Shown here: piece after piece, positions 10,657-21,037 of the stretch
How the letters are laid out: each line of letters opens with the position of its first letter
How positions within the stretch are numbered: the stretch's first letter is position 1
Source of the DNA: Chinchilla lanigera
Taxonomy: Eukaryota; Chordata; Mammalia; Rodentia; Chinchillidae
Direction: 5' to 3'
Length of the DNA stretch: 64,000 bases
Assembly: GCF_000276665.1 (NCBI RefSeq)
Contig: NW_004955473.1
Location: 4,512,608-4,576,607 of the forward strand
Program-made: the position numbers and the translations under genes
The notes under the pieces: generated by a model
What the model was told of the DNA's origin: nothing
Seen by the model: the letters and a program-made list of their open reading frames with translations, nothing else
Databases searched by the model: none

Positions 10657-11873
10657 CTAGAGTATTTCCATTCTGGGCTGGACAGTGACTGCTGTCCATT
10701 GCAGGGCTGTGCCATGGCTAGACCCATCAGTATACCAGGCATCAGCCAGTGATCCCTCTTTCCCTTCTGCATATGGACTGGGGGTCATGTCCTGCAGTCT
10801 GTCCTCCCAAACAGGTTCTTGGGCTGCATACATCACGGTAAAAATCCTAAACTGTTGCCAGTTCAGCTGCCAGCGGGCTAACCGAGAAATAGGTCTGCTG
10901 TCAGAGATACGTCCCACAACACGTGAGAGTGAGGGCCTGTGCCGCTCCGGTCCTAGGACAGGCTATTCACCTCCATACCCAACACTCTATTAGGCATTTT
11001 GTCTATGCTTCCACTGTCTGTTGTCCTGTGATGCTTTCACAGGCATGCAGAGCAGGATGCACTGCTGCCAGCCATTTCTCAATCAGGGAATACCAGCTCT
11101 TGTCTCCCTTGCACAACTGTGACCCAAACCCAACAGAGCGATTCCACTTACCCTGTTTTTGCCATAGGCCCCAGCTAAACCCATTGTCATCCACACCGAT
11201 GGTTAGGATAAATGGCAGGGTAGGGTCAATGAGTCATAGGGCTTGCACCTGTGTAATAGCCCTCTTGGAGTCCTGAAAAGCAGCTTCTGTCCAGTCCCAT
11301 GTAGCAGCCTTCTGGATCATCGGGTATAATGGGCACAGCAATGTGGCTAGACATGGTATGAATGTCTGCCAGAACCTTAGGAAGCCCACATACTCCTGTA
11401 ACTGGTGTACTGTCATGAGTCTGGGGTATGCTTGGATCTTATCAATGACAGCATCAGAAATTACTTTCATCTTACCCGACCAGATAACACCCAAGAATTT
11501 CACAGACAAGCCAGGTCCCTGGACCTTGTCTTCATTCACAGGCCACCCCCATGCCAGCAAAGCTTCCTTAGACTGTGCACAGTGGCTTGCAAATCTACAA
11601 GGCAATTAGAGGTTAACATAATATCATTAATATAATGAAACAGTGACATAGAGTGTGGCTTGGTCCAAGTGGCCAAGTCCTGGGCCACAGGACATAACAC
11701 AAAGGTGGGCTATGCAGATAGCCTTGTGGCAACACGTGGAAGGTCCACTGTGTACCCACCCAGGTGAAGACAAATTGACCTTGACTGTCAGGTGCAATAG
11801 CAGTGGAGAAGGCATTAGCCAAATCCACAATATAATGGTATTGACCCAGCATCAGGGTGAGACGATCCAGCAA
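10657..11873 (-). pseudogene. ERV-L reverse transcriptase/RNase H (broken)
   Basis: Three minus-strand frames. 11613-11873 carries the first catalytic aspartate in HYIVDLANAF and the LPQGYLHSP box. 11234-11605 carries NEDKVQGPGLSVKFLG and VHQLQEYVGFLRFW, the thumb/connection. 10657-10917 carries WYTDGSSHG, an RNase H start. At 11623-11634, out of frame with the first piece, the polymerase box reads Y-I-N-D, so one aspartate of the YxDD pair is asparagine. Together with frameshifts and stops this enzyme is inactive. Motif wording is closest to ERV-L polymerases. Confidence 0.9.
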
Positions 11874-12177
11874 GTCTGCGATGTAGGCACTACTTTGGGC
11901 ATCACGTGCAGCAGAGGAGTCACTCTATTCAGTTCCTGCTAATTCACAGCCATTCTCCATGTCCCATCTGGCTTCTACATGCGCATACCTGGGAGTTGAA
12001 AGGGCTCTGTGCAGGGTGTATCACCCTCTCTTCTTCCAATTTCAAGAGAGTCGGTCCTATCTCCTCATGCCCTCCAGGTAGCTGGTACTGCTTCACACAC
12101 ACAGTGCATGTGGCCTGTGGGAGATTCAGCAGTACATGGTGTGGGTGCTCTCAGACTATGACTTTTACCGCATGAAT

Positions 12178-12510
12178 TCACAACCAGAATTCTCCCTGCA
12201 TGGTATCTAGCTGAGCACCGGTCAGTATGTCCACCCCCAGTATGTATTCAGCAACCAGGGAAACATATACTTCATACGGGCATGGAGGCAAGCATCTGAT
12301 ACCCAGAGTCACCTGGGCCGTCCAGATCATGATGCAGTGACCTCCACACCCTTCTTTGCATGCAGTAGTTCTTGTAAAATGGTCCAGGTTGCCATATATT
12401 TGCATTGATTCCACTCCAGTATCCACCAACACTAGTACACACTGCACATTTTGGGGCATCCAGTAAATAGTCAATTCCACATGTGACCTCTGCTCTCCTG
12501 AGACCTCCAT
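12178..12510 (-). pseudogene. ERV-L aspartic protease (110-codon remnant)
   Basis: Retropepsin that would cleave the Gag-Pol polyprotein. The 110-codon frame contains the active-site triplet in VLVDTGVES (D30-T31-G32, codons at 12415-12423) and the later motif YILGVDIL typical of class III proteases. The rest of the frame reads without a stop, but it is detached from gag (another LTR intervenes) and from the reverse transcriptase. Confidence 0.85.
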
Positions 12511-12630
12511 GGCTGAGTACCTCAGCCTGCCTCCTATTAAGGGTAAAAAGAGGACAATCGCACTTCTGGCTTCACCAAGGCTGCTTTGACCTTCTGGCCC
12601 TGGCCCATCAGCCAGTATTGCTGCTCAGGG

Positions 12631-13285
12631 TGTGTTGTAGTCAGACTTTACAAGGGAAACAATTTAATATTGGACACATAATTTATAGGATTATTTTATA
12701 ATATTCACCCAAAGAGTCAAATGCAGAAGAGTGCAGGAGATCTGTCCACACACTAGAGGCCCAAATAATCTAGCCAAGGGCCTGGATCCCACGGCAATAT
12801 CCTGCATGAGTCCAGCTGAAGACCTAGAACCCTTGGCAATGCCCCCACTGGAGGCCTAGAGCCCACAATAATGTCTCATGCAAGTATATATCAAGGATTT
12901 GCCCTGGGAAGGCCCAAAGGTCAGTAGTGGAAGACAGAAAGCCTACACTAGCAGGATGAAGGATCTGTGCCAGCAGGCTGAGGGATCTGCAATACAGCCA
13001 GGAAACAATGTGCAAAGTAAAGACCAGAGCTCCCACAAAAACAACCGCAGCCATCCTCAGCAATAGCAAACACCCGAGCCCCCTCCAACAATGAGAACAG
13101 CTGAGTTCATATCAGGAAAACCAGTGTGTCAAGCTTCTCCAAGAGAATCAACAGCACACCCTCTTCCCCTCTAGTTCTCCTTTTACGCTATTTGCAACAA
13201 TCCTTAGGTGGGCCATCCACATCCAGCACCATGCTGATTCAGTTTGGCTGGGTGTTACAAGTCAACCATTAGTTAATCCAAAGCA
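12631..13285 (-). mobile_element. LTR of an unnamed family, copy 1 (inside ERV-L gag)
   Basis: About 655 bp aligning through most of its length with 45630-46515 (shared GGGCCTGGATCCCACG.., AATGTCTCATGCA, AGGCTGAGGGATCTGCA, CCCAGCACCATGCT, TGGGTGTTA/GGGGGTTATAAGT). It starts TGTGTTGTAG and ends AATCCAAAGCA, giving TG...CA ends. Orientation is inferred from AATAAT/TATA-like motifs on the minus strand and is uncertain. It post-dates the provirus. Confidence 0.7.
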
Positions 13286-13289
13286 GTGT

Positions 13290-14560
13290 GTAACTGCCTC
13301 CACAGAGTCAGCAACACATCCAAAGGCTGCCTGCCTAACTTATCTGCGATTAGGCTGGCAGCCAACAGGTCTACGCACATGTGGCACCAACCAAACTTCA
13401 GTGACCCCACAGCTTGTCCTTGAGGAGATGGCCCTAACCACCCTGAGCCTCCCTTCTTCATCTAACCTTACCTTGGTGCTTCACTTCCACATCCCCCAGC
13501 CTGCACAAGGCATCCAAAGCATTCTGGATTGGACAATCTGTAAAGGGGGCTAGAAAGACTGCCACTGACTTGAACATGCTAGCTAGCCAACTCACCGGGA
13601 TCATGTCCTTCATGCATGCCATCAGCAGTTCCTCATCTGGACTATGGTACTGCAGTGTGAATATCATTTACCCCATGCCCATTTCACATAGCACAGTTAT
13701 CAAATCTAGATAGGTTGTCTACTTAGTGACTTGTTCCACTAGTTCACCTGGATTCTCCCAACCCAGGTGAGCCACAGCCATCAACCAATTTATTTTACTC
13801 TGATTACCTACGTCTGGGGCATCCCTCTGCACAACCTACAGAACCCATTTCATAGAGGGAGTGCTGGCTATGCTGGCTATTTGAGACAACTCCTGTGGGC
13901 TTAACAACGTGTTATCAGCCCCATCATCCCACAAGTATAGCAGCCACATGGGCACTGTTTCCCCACCTTTTACTTTAATTATTTGTCAGCTCCTGCAGAT
14001 ACATGTTGTGCCTGTTGTGTGGGGGAGAGGTAGGCAGCCCTCTTGATCTGCTGGCTGGGCTAGGGGTTCCTGTACATTCACCTTTTGATGAATGGCAGCC
14101 TAGCATGCAAAACCAGGCAATTTTCCCCCAGGGGTTTTCTCAGACATGAAGACTTATACTTTTGGAGACATTTCTGGAGAAGCAGTGCTTCCTACACCTC
14201 ATAACATGAGCTCCACAGCAGCCAGCCATTGCTCAAGGTCCTCCTCTATCTGCTGCAGCTAGTCTACTTACCAGACAAGGCCATCAGCCTCTTGATTTAC
14301 ATGACACAAGAGAGTGAAGAACACCAAGCTACTGGCCCTGCTGTCTCATAGTGAGGAGAAGGAATTTGTCTATCACTTTGAAGGCTTGCAAGACACTCCT
14401 GAGCTCCAAATGGACTGTTTCTCAGTCCTCTGGGGCCTTTCAAGCTACCAAAAAGGTGGTTACAGGTAGCCATGGTGAGGCTGGGGGTCACTTATCAGTC
14501 AGTCCCTGGAGCCATCCCTTGCCATCAGGCACTGTTTCCACAGGCACTATAGAACCATTC
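13290..14560 (-). pseudogene. ERV-L gag remnant
   Basis: Position (between the 5' LTR and protease) argues for gag. Minus-strand frame pieces at 13458-13667 (with SPDEELLMACMKDMIPVSWL) and 13273-13461 (with LKFGWCHMCVDLLAASLIAD) are compatible with a capsid-like region. I see no zinc knuckle. Frames are short and interrupted, and an LTR is inserted downstream at 12631-13285. The gag call is mostly from context. Confidence 0.6.
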
Positions 14561-14588
14561 ACCTCAACATCCTGCTAACTACACCAGT

Positions 14589-14934
14589 TGTCAGCCTGTC
14601 AGAGGGGTGGCAAGGGAGATTTTCATGGGTGAAGTCCCCAGGTTAAAGGATGCACATGTGCAAGACACCAGTGACAACAGCATGCAATATGGAGCAGAGC
14701 AGAGCACAAGAGCCACCTGTGTCTTTATTGTATATTTCTTATACATGTTTTCACCTATTTACAGTCTTTCATACTGGCCTCATTGGCACATGTGTAGTTG
14801 TCCACTGCTAAGTCATGGTTATAAAATTGTGCTCTATTGTGCACCCATGCTGACAATTGGGTCACATTCTCAGGGCTGTCCAGGAGCATCCTTACATGCC
14901 CCAAGCTTTGACTGTATCTGAGCAGTTTCCCACA
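14589..14934 (-). repeat. 5' LTR of the ERV-L provirus
   Basis: About 346 bp, the partner of 7696-8040 with visible divergence, so an old insertion. At the outer edge a 21-bp step (GAGCAGT..CCCACACCATCT) is tandemly repeated, leaving the end ambiguous between 14934 and 14955. On the minus strand the first bases inside the LTR read TGGTGTAGTTAGCAGG, the expected place of a tRNA primer-binding site; the tRNA was not identified. Confidence 0.85.
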
Positions 14935-15003
14935 CCATCTGAGCAGTACCCCACACCATCTGCCTTTTGTTTATCCACGCTAACAATAACCTTTCTCCCT
15001 CAT

Positions 15004-15165
15004 CTAACACTGTTGATTGTGACTTCTAATTTGAGTAACACCTTTAGTAACACTAGCTTCCTTATACAAATCTTGTCTCTGGAAGATCGTCCACATGGTG
15101 GATTTTGACATGCTGTACATATTAGCAAGATCAGTCACACAAAGACCATCTTCATATTTCTCCAC
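15004..15165 (-). pseudogene. Tigger transposase, N-terminal helix-turn-helix (broken)
   Basis: Read on the minus strand from 15165, the frame gives EKYEDGLCVTDLANMYSMSK and then STMWTIFQRQ, the CENP-B/pogo-type helix-turn-helix that binds the transposon ends. An LTR (15166-15591) is inserted immediately before it, and lysine-rich codons that would precede the helix lie beyond that LTR near 15606-15660. The ERV-L provirus begins a little downstream. This confirms that the ends at 5884 and 15929 belong to one element. Confidence 0.85.
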
Positions 15166-15591
15166 TGTGGGAGACTGGCCTGTGCCACTGGTCCCAGGTC
15201 CATTTTGCCGGCACTACCTGTGGAGATCCAGCCCACTCCTCTGAGCTTTCCTCACCCAGGTATTATTCACAGGGACCTAGTCTTACTACTAGTTTGTTCC
15301 CCTGAACCAAGGACAAATGAATGACAAAGAGACAGAGTTAGTTTAGCTTATGGCCAGCCAGAAGGCTCTTGCCTCTAGGGCAGAAGATCCCAGAGCCTCT
15401 AGTTCATCTCTTTTTTTCACCCAGACATGGGTACAAACAATTAAAGTAACGCGAGGTTCATCTGCCTCCCAATATCCATTTAGCAGATGCCCAGGTAAAC
15501 AATTTAAACTCAGCTGAATTGACTTTCTCCTTTGTGCTCACAAAGGAGGCCAATTAAGCCTCAATTTGCCTGTGGTCTCCAACACTCCACA
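15166..15591 (-). mobile_element. Solo LTR inserted in the Tigger transposase
   Basis: Sequence with LTR-like ends TGTGGGAGAC...CTCCACA (short inverted TGTGG/CCACA) interrupts the transposase helix-turn-helix. An ACTGTGG direct repeat at 15164-15170 and 15599-15605 suggests the true edges or target duplication may differ by a few bases. It resembles a class II (ERVK-type) LTR in style; orientation and family are tentative. Confidence 0.55.
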
Positions 15592-16531
15592 ATTTTTTAC
15601 TGTGGTTGCTTCTTTTTTATTGTGATTGCTTTCTTTACCTACCCTTCCTTAGCTTCTTTTATAGCTTTTTGGGGGTCATTTTGATAGCAATAATCATAGT
15701 GATTACATAAAGCAATGACCAGAATCATGTCCAAAAACATGCACATCTAGGCTCAGACTGACATACACTTACATATACTTTTCTGGGATTGGAAATCTTT
15801 GTTTACAGTCACACAGGCAGCTGGCATTCAGGCCATAACTCAAGACTTTAGTCGTAAGTTAAACCTAAAATTCTAGTAACAACCCAAGTTGTTCATATGT
15901 GAAGCCAGTTGTAAATTGAGGGTCCACTATAGTATTAATAATAAATCAAATGGAAGTTAAGATGCCTTTGTCCTTAGGATATATTTCACTGTTTATGGTC
16001 AGAGTATTGTGTTCAAAAGTTACTTAATTATTTATTCTGCATATGCAGTGAGGCTTTTTGAATATGTAGTAAAACTCTGGTGGAACCCTGTTGTGGGGAA
16101 CCACTCAGAGTGCTTCAAAACTCAGGAGCATCTAAGGACAACTGAGGATGTGACCTTGCTTGTATAGTACAGGCACACAGTGGTATACAGTTATGTAACC
16201 GTGACTCAGGACAAGCAAACACACCTGTGCTGGTTATGGCACCATACAAGAATGTAAATATGAGATAACCTGTATAAGAATTATACAATAGGAGACAACA
16301 TAGCCAAATAGAGGAGGAGTCTTTTTCAGAGCTACTCAGAGCAATTCAACTGAAACACAGGTAATTGGAAGAAAGGGGAGACATATACACCCTGAAACTA
16401 AAATCAGTCTGATATAAGAAACTAATAGATCAAGCCAAACATAGATAAAGAACTTAATAAAATGGCCAGCCAGCCCACCCAGCTGCCAGTAGATCACCAG
16501 ATCAAGACAACTGCCTGCCATACTTGAAAAC

Positions 16532-16689
16532 TTTTTTTTGTTTTTGTCTTTTTGAGACAGGGTCTTGCTATGCAGTTCAGGCTGGCCTTGAGCTCACTTT
16601 GTAGCCCAGGCTGGTCTCAAACTCACAATGATCCTCCTGCTTCAGCCTGCTGAGTACTGGGATTACAGGCATGTGCCACCACGCCCAGC
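16532..16689 (-). mobile_element. B1-type SINE with internal duplication
   Basis: Inverted B1 (T-run, GAGACAGGGTCTTGC ... GTACTGGGATTACAGGCATG) with the tandem step TTCAGGCTGGCCTTGAGCTC / CCCAGGCTGGTCTCAAACTC typical of rodent B1. Flanked by CTTGAAAAC / CTTGAAACC. It sits in the L1 5'UTR. Confidence 0.88.
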
Positions 16690-19389
16690 CTTGAAACCTT
16701 AAAAGAAGAGGAAAAAAATATATATACTAAAATAATGTGGCTAAATCAAGCCATTCAGGATAGACTTGGCATATAAGGTCCCCTGCCTTCTTACAAACAG
16801 AAGATTCTACAGTCCAGCAGTAAATTCTGCTGACAAAAGCTGCTCCCTCCCTGATAATCAGCCAGTTTTCCTTTTTTTCTTTCCTTTTTCCCCTCCTTTT
16901 TTCTTTTCCATTTCTTCGTTATTTTCTTCTTTTTCTTTCTGTGCACCAGAGCATTAACTGGAACCAGCGGGAACAAGATTAAAGACTATAGAGGTGCATT
17001 GTAAGTGGAACAGCTAAACCCTTCCCTGTGACATTTGGTTAGAGAGGCACAGGGAATTAAACGGCCCTGAACTGAAGGAATGTGCAGCCTCAGGCTCTCC
17101 CAGTGCTGCCCAGGGGTGGGACAGAATGGCACTCCACAGCACCCCCATATCTTACCTGAGAAAGTTACAGACTAAGCAGAAGTGGGTGATGGTGGCAGCA
17201 GAACTTGAAAAGCAATGAATGGGAATTTAGCACCCCACCTCAGGAGAGGAGTAGGAATTGGGACTGAGCAGCCTTGGACTGCAACAGCAGGAGCAGAGGA
17301 CAAAACCATATCATAGCATCCCACACCATACTACAACAAATGACCTGAGAGGACAGAGACTTGCCAGTGGAGGAAGAACACAGAAGGCTGAGCATGGACA
17401 GGAGGAGCTAAAGGTGCATGGGACTAAGAACAACCCCCTGTCTCTGTCTGAAAACAGCACAGCAACTGGGAGAGAGACATCACCAAGAGAAACAGGGTTA
17501 GGAGTAGGAGGCCACTAAGGGACATACAAAAAGTACTGGCTGAAGACTGTGGCCCCGGGCCCCCACAGCTGAAAGCCAAAATCAGCCTCAAATCTAGGAC
17601 AAACTCTAATGCAGGCTTGGCAGTGTTATCCAGTAGTTTGGGACTCTCCGTGGACACCAAAGGAATTTTGCTTTTTATTTTATTTTTCTTCTTTTTTCAC
17701 TGGTTTGTAGTTTGTTTCCTGTTCCCTTTACTTTTTTGTATTTTATCTATATTTTTATTCTAATTTATTCATCTTTCTCCCTTTCCTAAATTTATCTCTC
17801 TAGACTTAATCATATCTTCATATGAGTGAATAGTCTCTCTAATTTTTCTGGTCAGCTTCAATAATCCTTTACTTACTCCTTCATTCTTTCTCTTCTGCCC
17901 TCTTCTCTAGTTTCTCAAACCTTTCATGATCATCCTTCATTCTCCAGCCTGGCTCCTACTTTATTTCTTTTCAGTTATCTCTGTTCTATCTACTACCTTT
18001 CTTAAATTTCCCCATCACAGAGTAAAACCACTCTACCAAGGGCAAACACTTTGCACACAAGATTCCAATATATGATCAGATCTGTTATAAAATGTAAATT
18101 TTGCTTCAGTTAAAGGTACAAAATTAATGGTTACCACAATTTGTCAGGTTCTAAACTGTGCTTGATGCTATTGTCAGTGCTAGTTATTCTACTTTAGGTA
18201 GGATGTCATATTTTTTTTAATCAATTGTCCTCACATCTGTAATAATACTGAAAATTTCTGAGGTAAAAACCTCAACACACCCCAGAACCAAAGGACTTGG
18301 GACTGAGCCAAACACATACCAATATCTCACAATTAATTGGGAACATAGGATCTTGGGACAGACACAAACAAAGAACCTCCTACACACAGAAGCCATCCTG
18401 AACAACAAACTTTGCCTAGAGAGGCATTGATACTAGTGATAAAGCTACCTACTACAGAAAAGTACAAGGAACAACACAGAAAACAAAATAAAAACTTTTC
18501 AACTGGAAGTGACAAAACACAGAAGCAAAATGCAACCTCAGACCTCCAGCCCAACCAGAAAAATTCCAGGAGACAACAAGATAGGGAAAAATGAAAGACA
18601 TACATGACATTTCTGAAAGGATAGCAACTAAAATAAAGAAACAAATCCATGAGGGTATACAAGAAATCAGATAAGAAATGATCTCTCAAGTAAAAAAAGA
18701 AATGTCATGAAAAAACAGTTCCCAGATGAAAAAAATCTAATGGCAAATAAATATATGAAAAAATGTTCAACATCATTAGTCATTTGAGAAATGCAAATTA
18801 AAATAACTCTGAGATTCCATCTCACCCCAGAAAGAATGGCTATCATCAAGAAATCAACCAATAACAAATACTGGACAGGCTGTGGGGAAAAAGGAACCCT
18901 CCACCACTGCTGCTGGGAGTGTAAACTGGTGAAACCACTGTGGAAATCAGTTTGGAGATTCCTTACAAAAGTAGGATTAGAAGTCCCACTTAACCCAGCT
19001 GTTCCCCTTCTGGTATTTTTCCAAAAGAATTCAAAGCATCATACCACAGCGATATATGTGCATGCATGTTTACAGCAGCACAATTTGTCATAGCTAAATG
19101 TTGGAAGCAACCCAAATGCCCATCAACAGGAATGGATAAAAAAGATGTGGTATTTTTATACAATGGAGTATTACTGAGCTAAACAAGAAGATAAACTCGA
19201 GGCTTTTGTAGGTAAATGGATGCAATTAGAGACCACACTCGTAAGTGAAATAAATGGAACCCACATGTGTAAACATCATATTGTCTCCTTGGTGTAGAAC
19301 CTGAAAGGGTAACTAAAACCCAAAATGTACAATAGATGATTTGAAAGGGAAAGAAATTGCTCAAAGGAAGAAACAACTGGAATGAGGGA

Positions 19390-19394
19390 AAGAA

Positions 19395-19455
<61 letters not shown>

Positions 19456-19457
19456 AA
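19390..19457 (+). repeat. (GAAA)n microsatellite
   Basis: About 15 tandem AAAG units in the inner L1 3'UTR, continuing into a short AT run. Confidence 0.95.
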
Positions 19458-19470
19458 TATATATATATAC

Positions 19471-19593
19471 ATATTTGGTGCATACATATTTATGATTGTT
19501 ATCTCTTCCTCTTGGAGTTTTTCCCTAACAAGTATGTAGTGATCTTCTTTACCTCTTTTCATCTTTCTTGGTTTGAAGTTCACATTATCTGCA
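19471..19593 (-). mobile_element. Inverted L1 ORF2 endonuclease fragment in an L1 3'UTR
   Basis: The complement matches ORF2 endonuclease sequence at about 21281-21390 of the host L1; it still reads ADNVNFKPRKMKRGKEDHYI and EEEITIINMYAPN on the minus strand. It is bordered by AT-rich and GATA repeats and lies opposite to the surrounding L1. Confidence 0.9.
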
Positions 19594-21037
19594 AATATAT
19601 CCATATATATAGATAGATAGATAGATAGCTGGGATAACTGTACTGCTGATGTCTGATGATTTATTGAACAGTTAATGCTTAAAATTTTTAATGTTTTGAC
19701 CAATTTTGTATGCTTATATCTGGTAATCTGATCAACTGATCTAAAGACAATAATATACAATAGAACAATCATTGGTGAATTCCTACTATCTTGTCTAGTG
19801 AAACTCTGTATTCTCTCTAATGTTTTATTTAATAATTTTTTTATTCTCTTTAATGGTTTGAACAATCTTCCATTCCTACATCTGGTAATCTGAGCAATGT
19901 AGTTGAAGATAAAAATATGTAATAGAACAAACACTGTTAATTCCTATAAATTTGTTTTGAAATCCTGTATCATTTTAATGCTCTTGCTTTGTTTTGTTTA
20001 CATCTATCATGCTGGTATGTTGCTATCATTCTTTTTTTTAACTACTCTCTTTAAAACAAAAAAAGAAATGTCAATATTTATAAAGGAATTGCCCAGCAAA
20101 TCTAGAGTAGAAATAGATAAAAAAAAGATGATGATAGGAAGAGGATGAAAACCCTGAATGATCAATATAGGAAAAAAATAGAATATATGAGACAGATTCA
20201 GTTATCCAGGAAATTTAAAATCCCATTGAAAGCTGGCAAAATTGCTTAAATAAAACTGAACACAGACTTTCAGACTTTGAAGACAGAATCTCAGCTAGCA
20301 ATCATGAAGAGAAAAAAGTCTTGAAAATAAAAAAGTATCAGGAAATAACAATTCAACAGCTGCAAGAGGATGAAAAGAAAGACAATATAAGGATAATGGG
20401 TGTCAGTGAAAAAGCAAGAGTCAACATAATGACATAAAAATTATTTGCAGAAATAATAGCAGAAAATTTCCCAAGCATGGGAAAAGAATCTGACATACAG
20501 ATCAGTGAAGCATATAGAACTCCAGTTAGCCATAAGCAAAATAAATCTATACCCAGACATAATAATCAAGATCCTAGAAATTCAGCACAAAAATAAAATA
20601 TTAAAAGCTGTTTGAGAAAAAAGATCTCAGAAATTCAGCACAGGAATAAAATTTTAAAAGCTGTTAGAGAAAAGAAACAGATCAACTGTAAAGGAAAGCT
20701 CATCAGCCTCACAACAGACTTCTCAACACAATCCCTCAAATAAAGAAGGGCTTGGAGTGAAATATTTCAAGTCTTGAAAGAAAACAACTTCCAACCCAGA
20801 CTGATGTACCCTGCAAAACTATCTTTCAAAATTAATGGAGAAATAAAATACTTCCATGATAAAGAACAACTGAAGAAACTCGTGACCACCAAACCAACAC
20901 TAAAACGACACTAGAAAGATATTCTAGAAAGAGATTAAAATGACCACAATTGCAAAACAATAGCAAAAGGAAACCACCAAGTAGGGCAAGCAATTAAGCA
21001 GAAGGGAAAACTGTGGAATGAACAGTAGGAAAATAAC

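Larger units (their letters stand above)
7696..14955 (-). mobile_element. ERV-L-type (class III) endogenous retrovirus with env remnant
   Basis: A near-complete, inactive provirus: 5' LTR 14589-14934 (possibly to 14955), gag about 13290-14560, protease 12178-12510, reverse transcriptase/RNase H 10657-11873, integrase about 9240-10440, env remnant about 8069-9060, 3' LTR 7696-8040. The polymerase motifs (YHYIVDLANAF, TFHVLPQGYLHSP, WPVNEDKVQGPGLSVKFLG) are of ERV-L type. A purine-rich tract lies just upstream of the 3' LTR on the minus strand. Every gene is broken by stops and frameshifts. Without the LTR at 12631-13285 it is about 6.6 kb. Possible degraded target duplication: CATGC / CCATC. 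An env is not expected in textbook ERV-L elements. Confidence 0.9.
5884..15929 (-). mobile_element. pogo/Tigger DNA transposon, split by a provirus and an LTR
   Basis: The terminal inverted repeats are visible: CAGTGGACTCTTGACTTGCA at 5884 and, at 15929 read on the minus strand, TAGTGGACCCTCAATTTACA, each bordered by TA, the target of the Tc1/mariner/pogo group. Inside, the minus strand carries a broken pogo-type transposase with its DNA-binding end near 15.1 kb and catalytic end at 6.8-7.5 kb. Removing the ERV-L provirus (7696-14955) and the LTR (15166-15591) leaves about 2.36 kb, a normal length for a complete Tigger copy. The subfamily is not assigned. Confidence 0.9.
18708..20057 (+). mobile_element. 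5'-truncated LINE-1 inserted in an older LINE-1
   Basis: A 1.35-kb L1 3' end flanked by a 16-bp duplication AAAAAAAGAAATGTCA (18692-18707, 20058-20073) of the host ORF1. It contains the end of ORF2 (18791-19093, with the CX3CX7HX4C-like motif CGEKGTLHHCCWEC) and a 3'UTR. The 3'UTR is unusual: a (GAAA)n tract, a 123-bp inverted ORF2 endonuclease fragment (19471-19593), a (GATA)n tract and a roughly 162-bp tandem duplication (about 19690-19990). Confidence 0.92.
18400..20990 (+). pseudogene. LINE-1 ORF1 (split and broken)
   Basis: ORF1 encodes the L1 RNA-binding chaperone that trimerises by a coiled coil. The first part is before 18707 and the rest after 20058, separated by an inserted L1. The second part can be followed by comparison with the L1 at 61.8-62.9 kb: coiled-coil/linker near 20200-20360 (AACAGCTGCAAGAGGATG), RRM region near 20440-20600 and the C-terminal domain near 20740-20930 (CCAACCCAGACTGATGTACC, AATGGAGAAATAAAATACTT). 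Multiple stops; a short duplication near 20565-20670 repeats AAAATTTTAAAAGCTGTT-like sequence. Confidence 0.8.

Noticed and set aside
19179..19934. 251-codon minus frame, the longest in the window
   Set aside because: It is a join of the antisense L1 3'UTR, the (GAAA)n tract read as FLSF repeats, and the inverted endonuclease fragment; not a gene.
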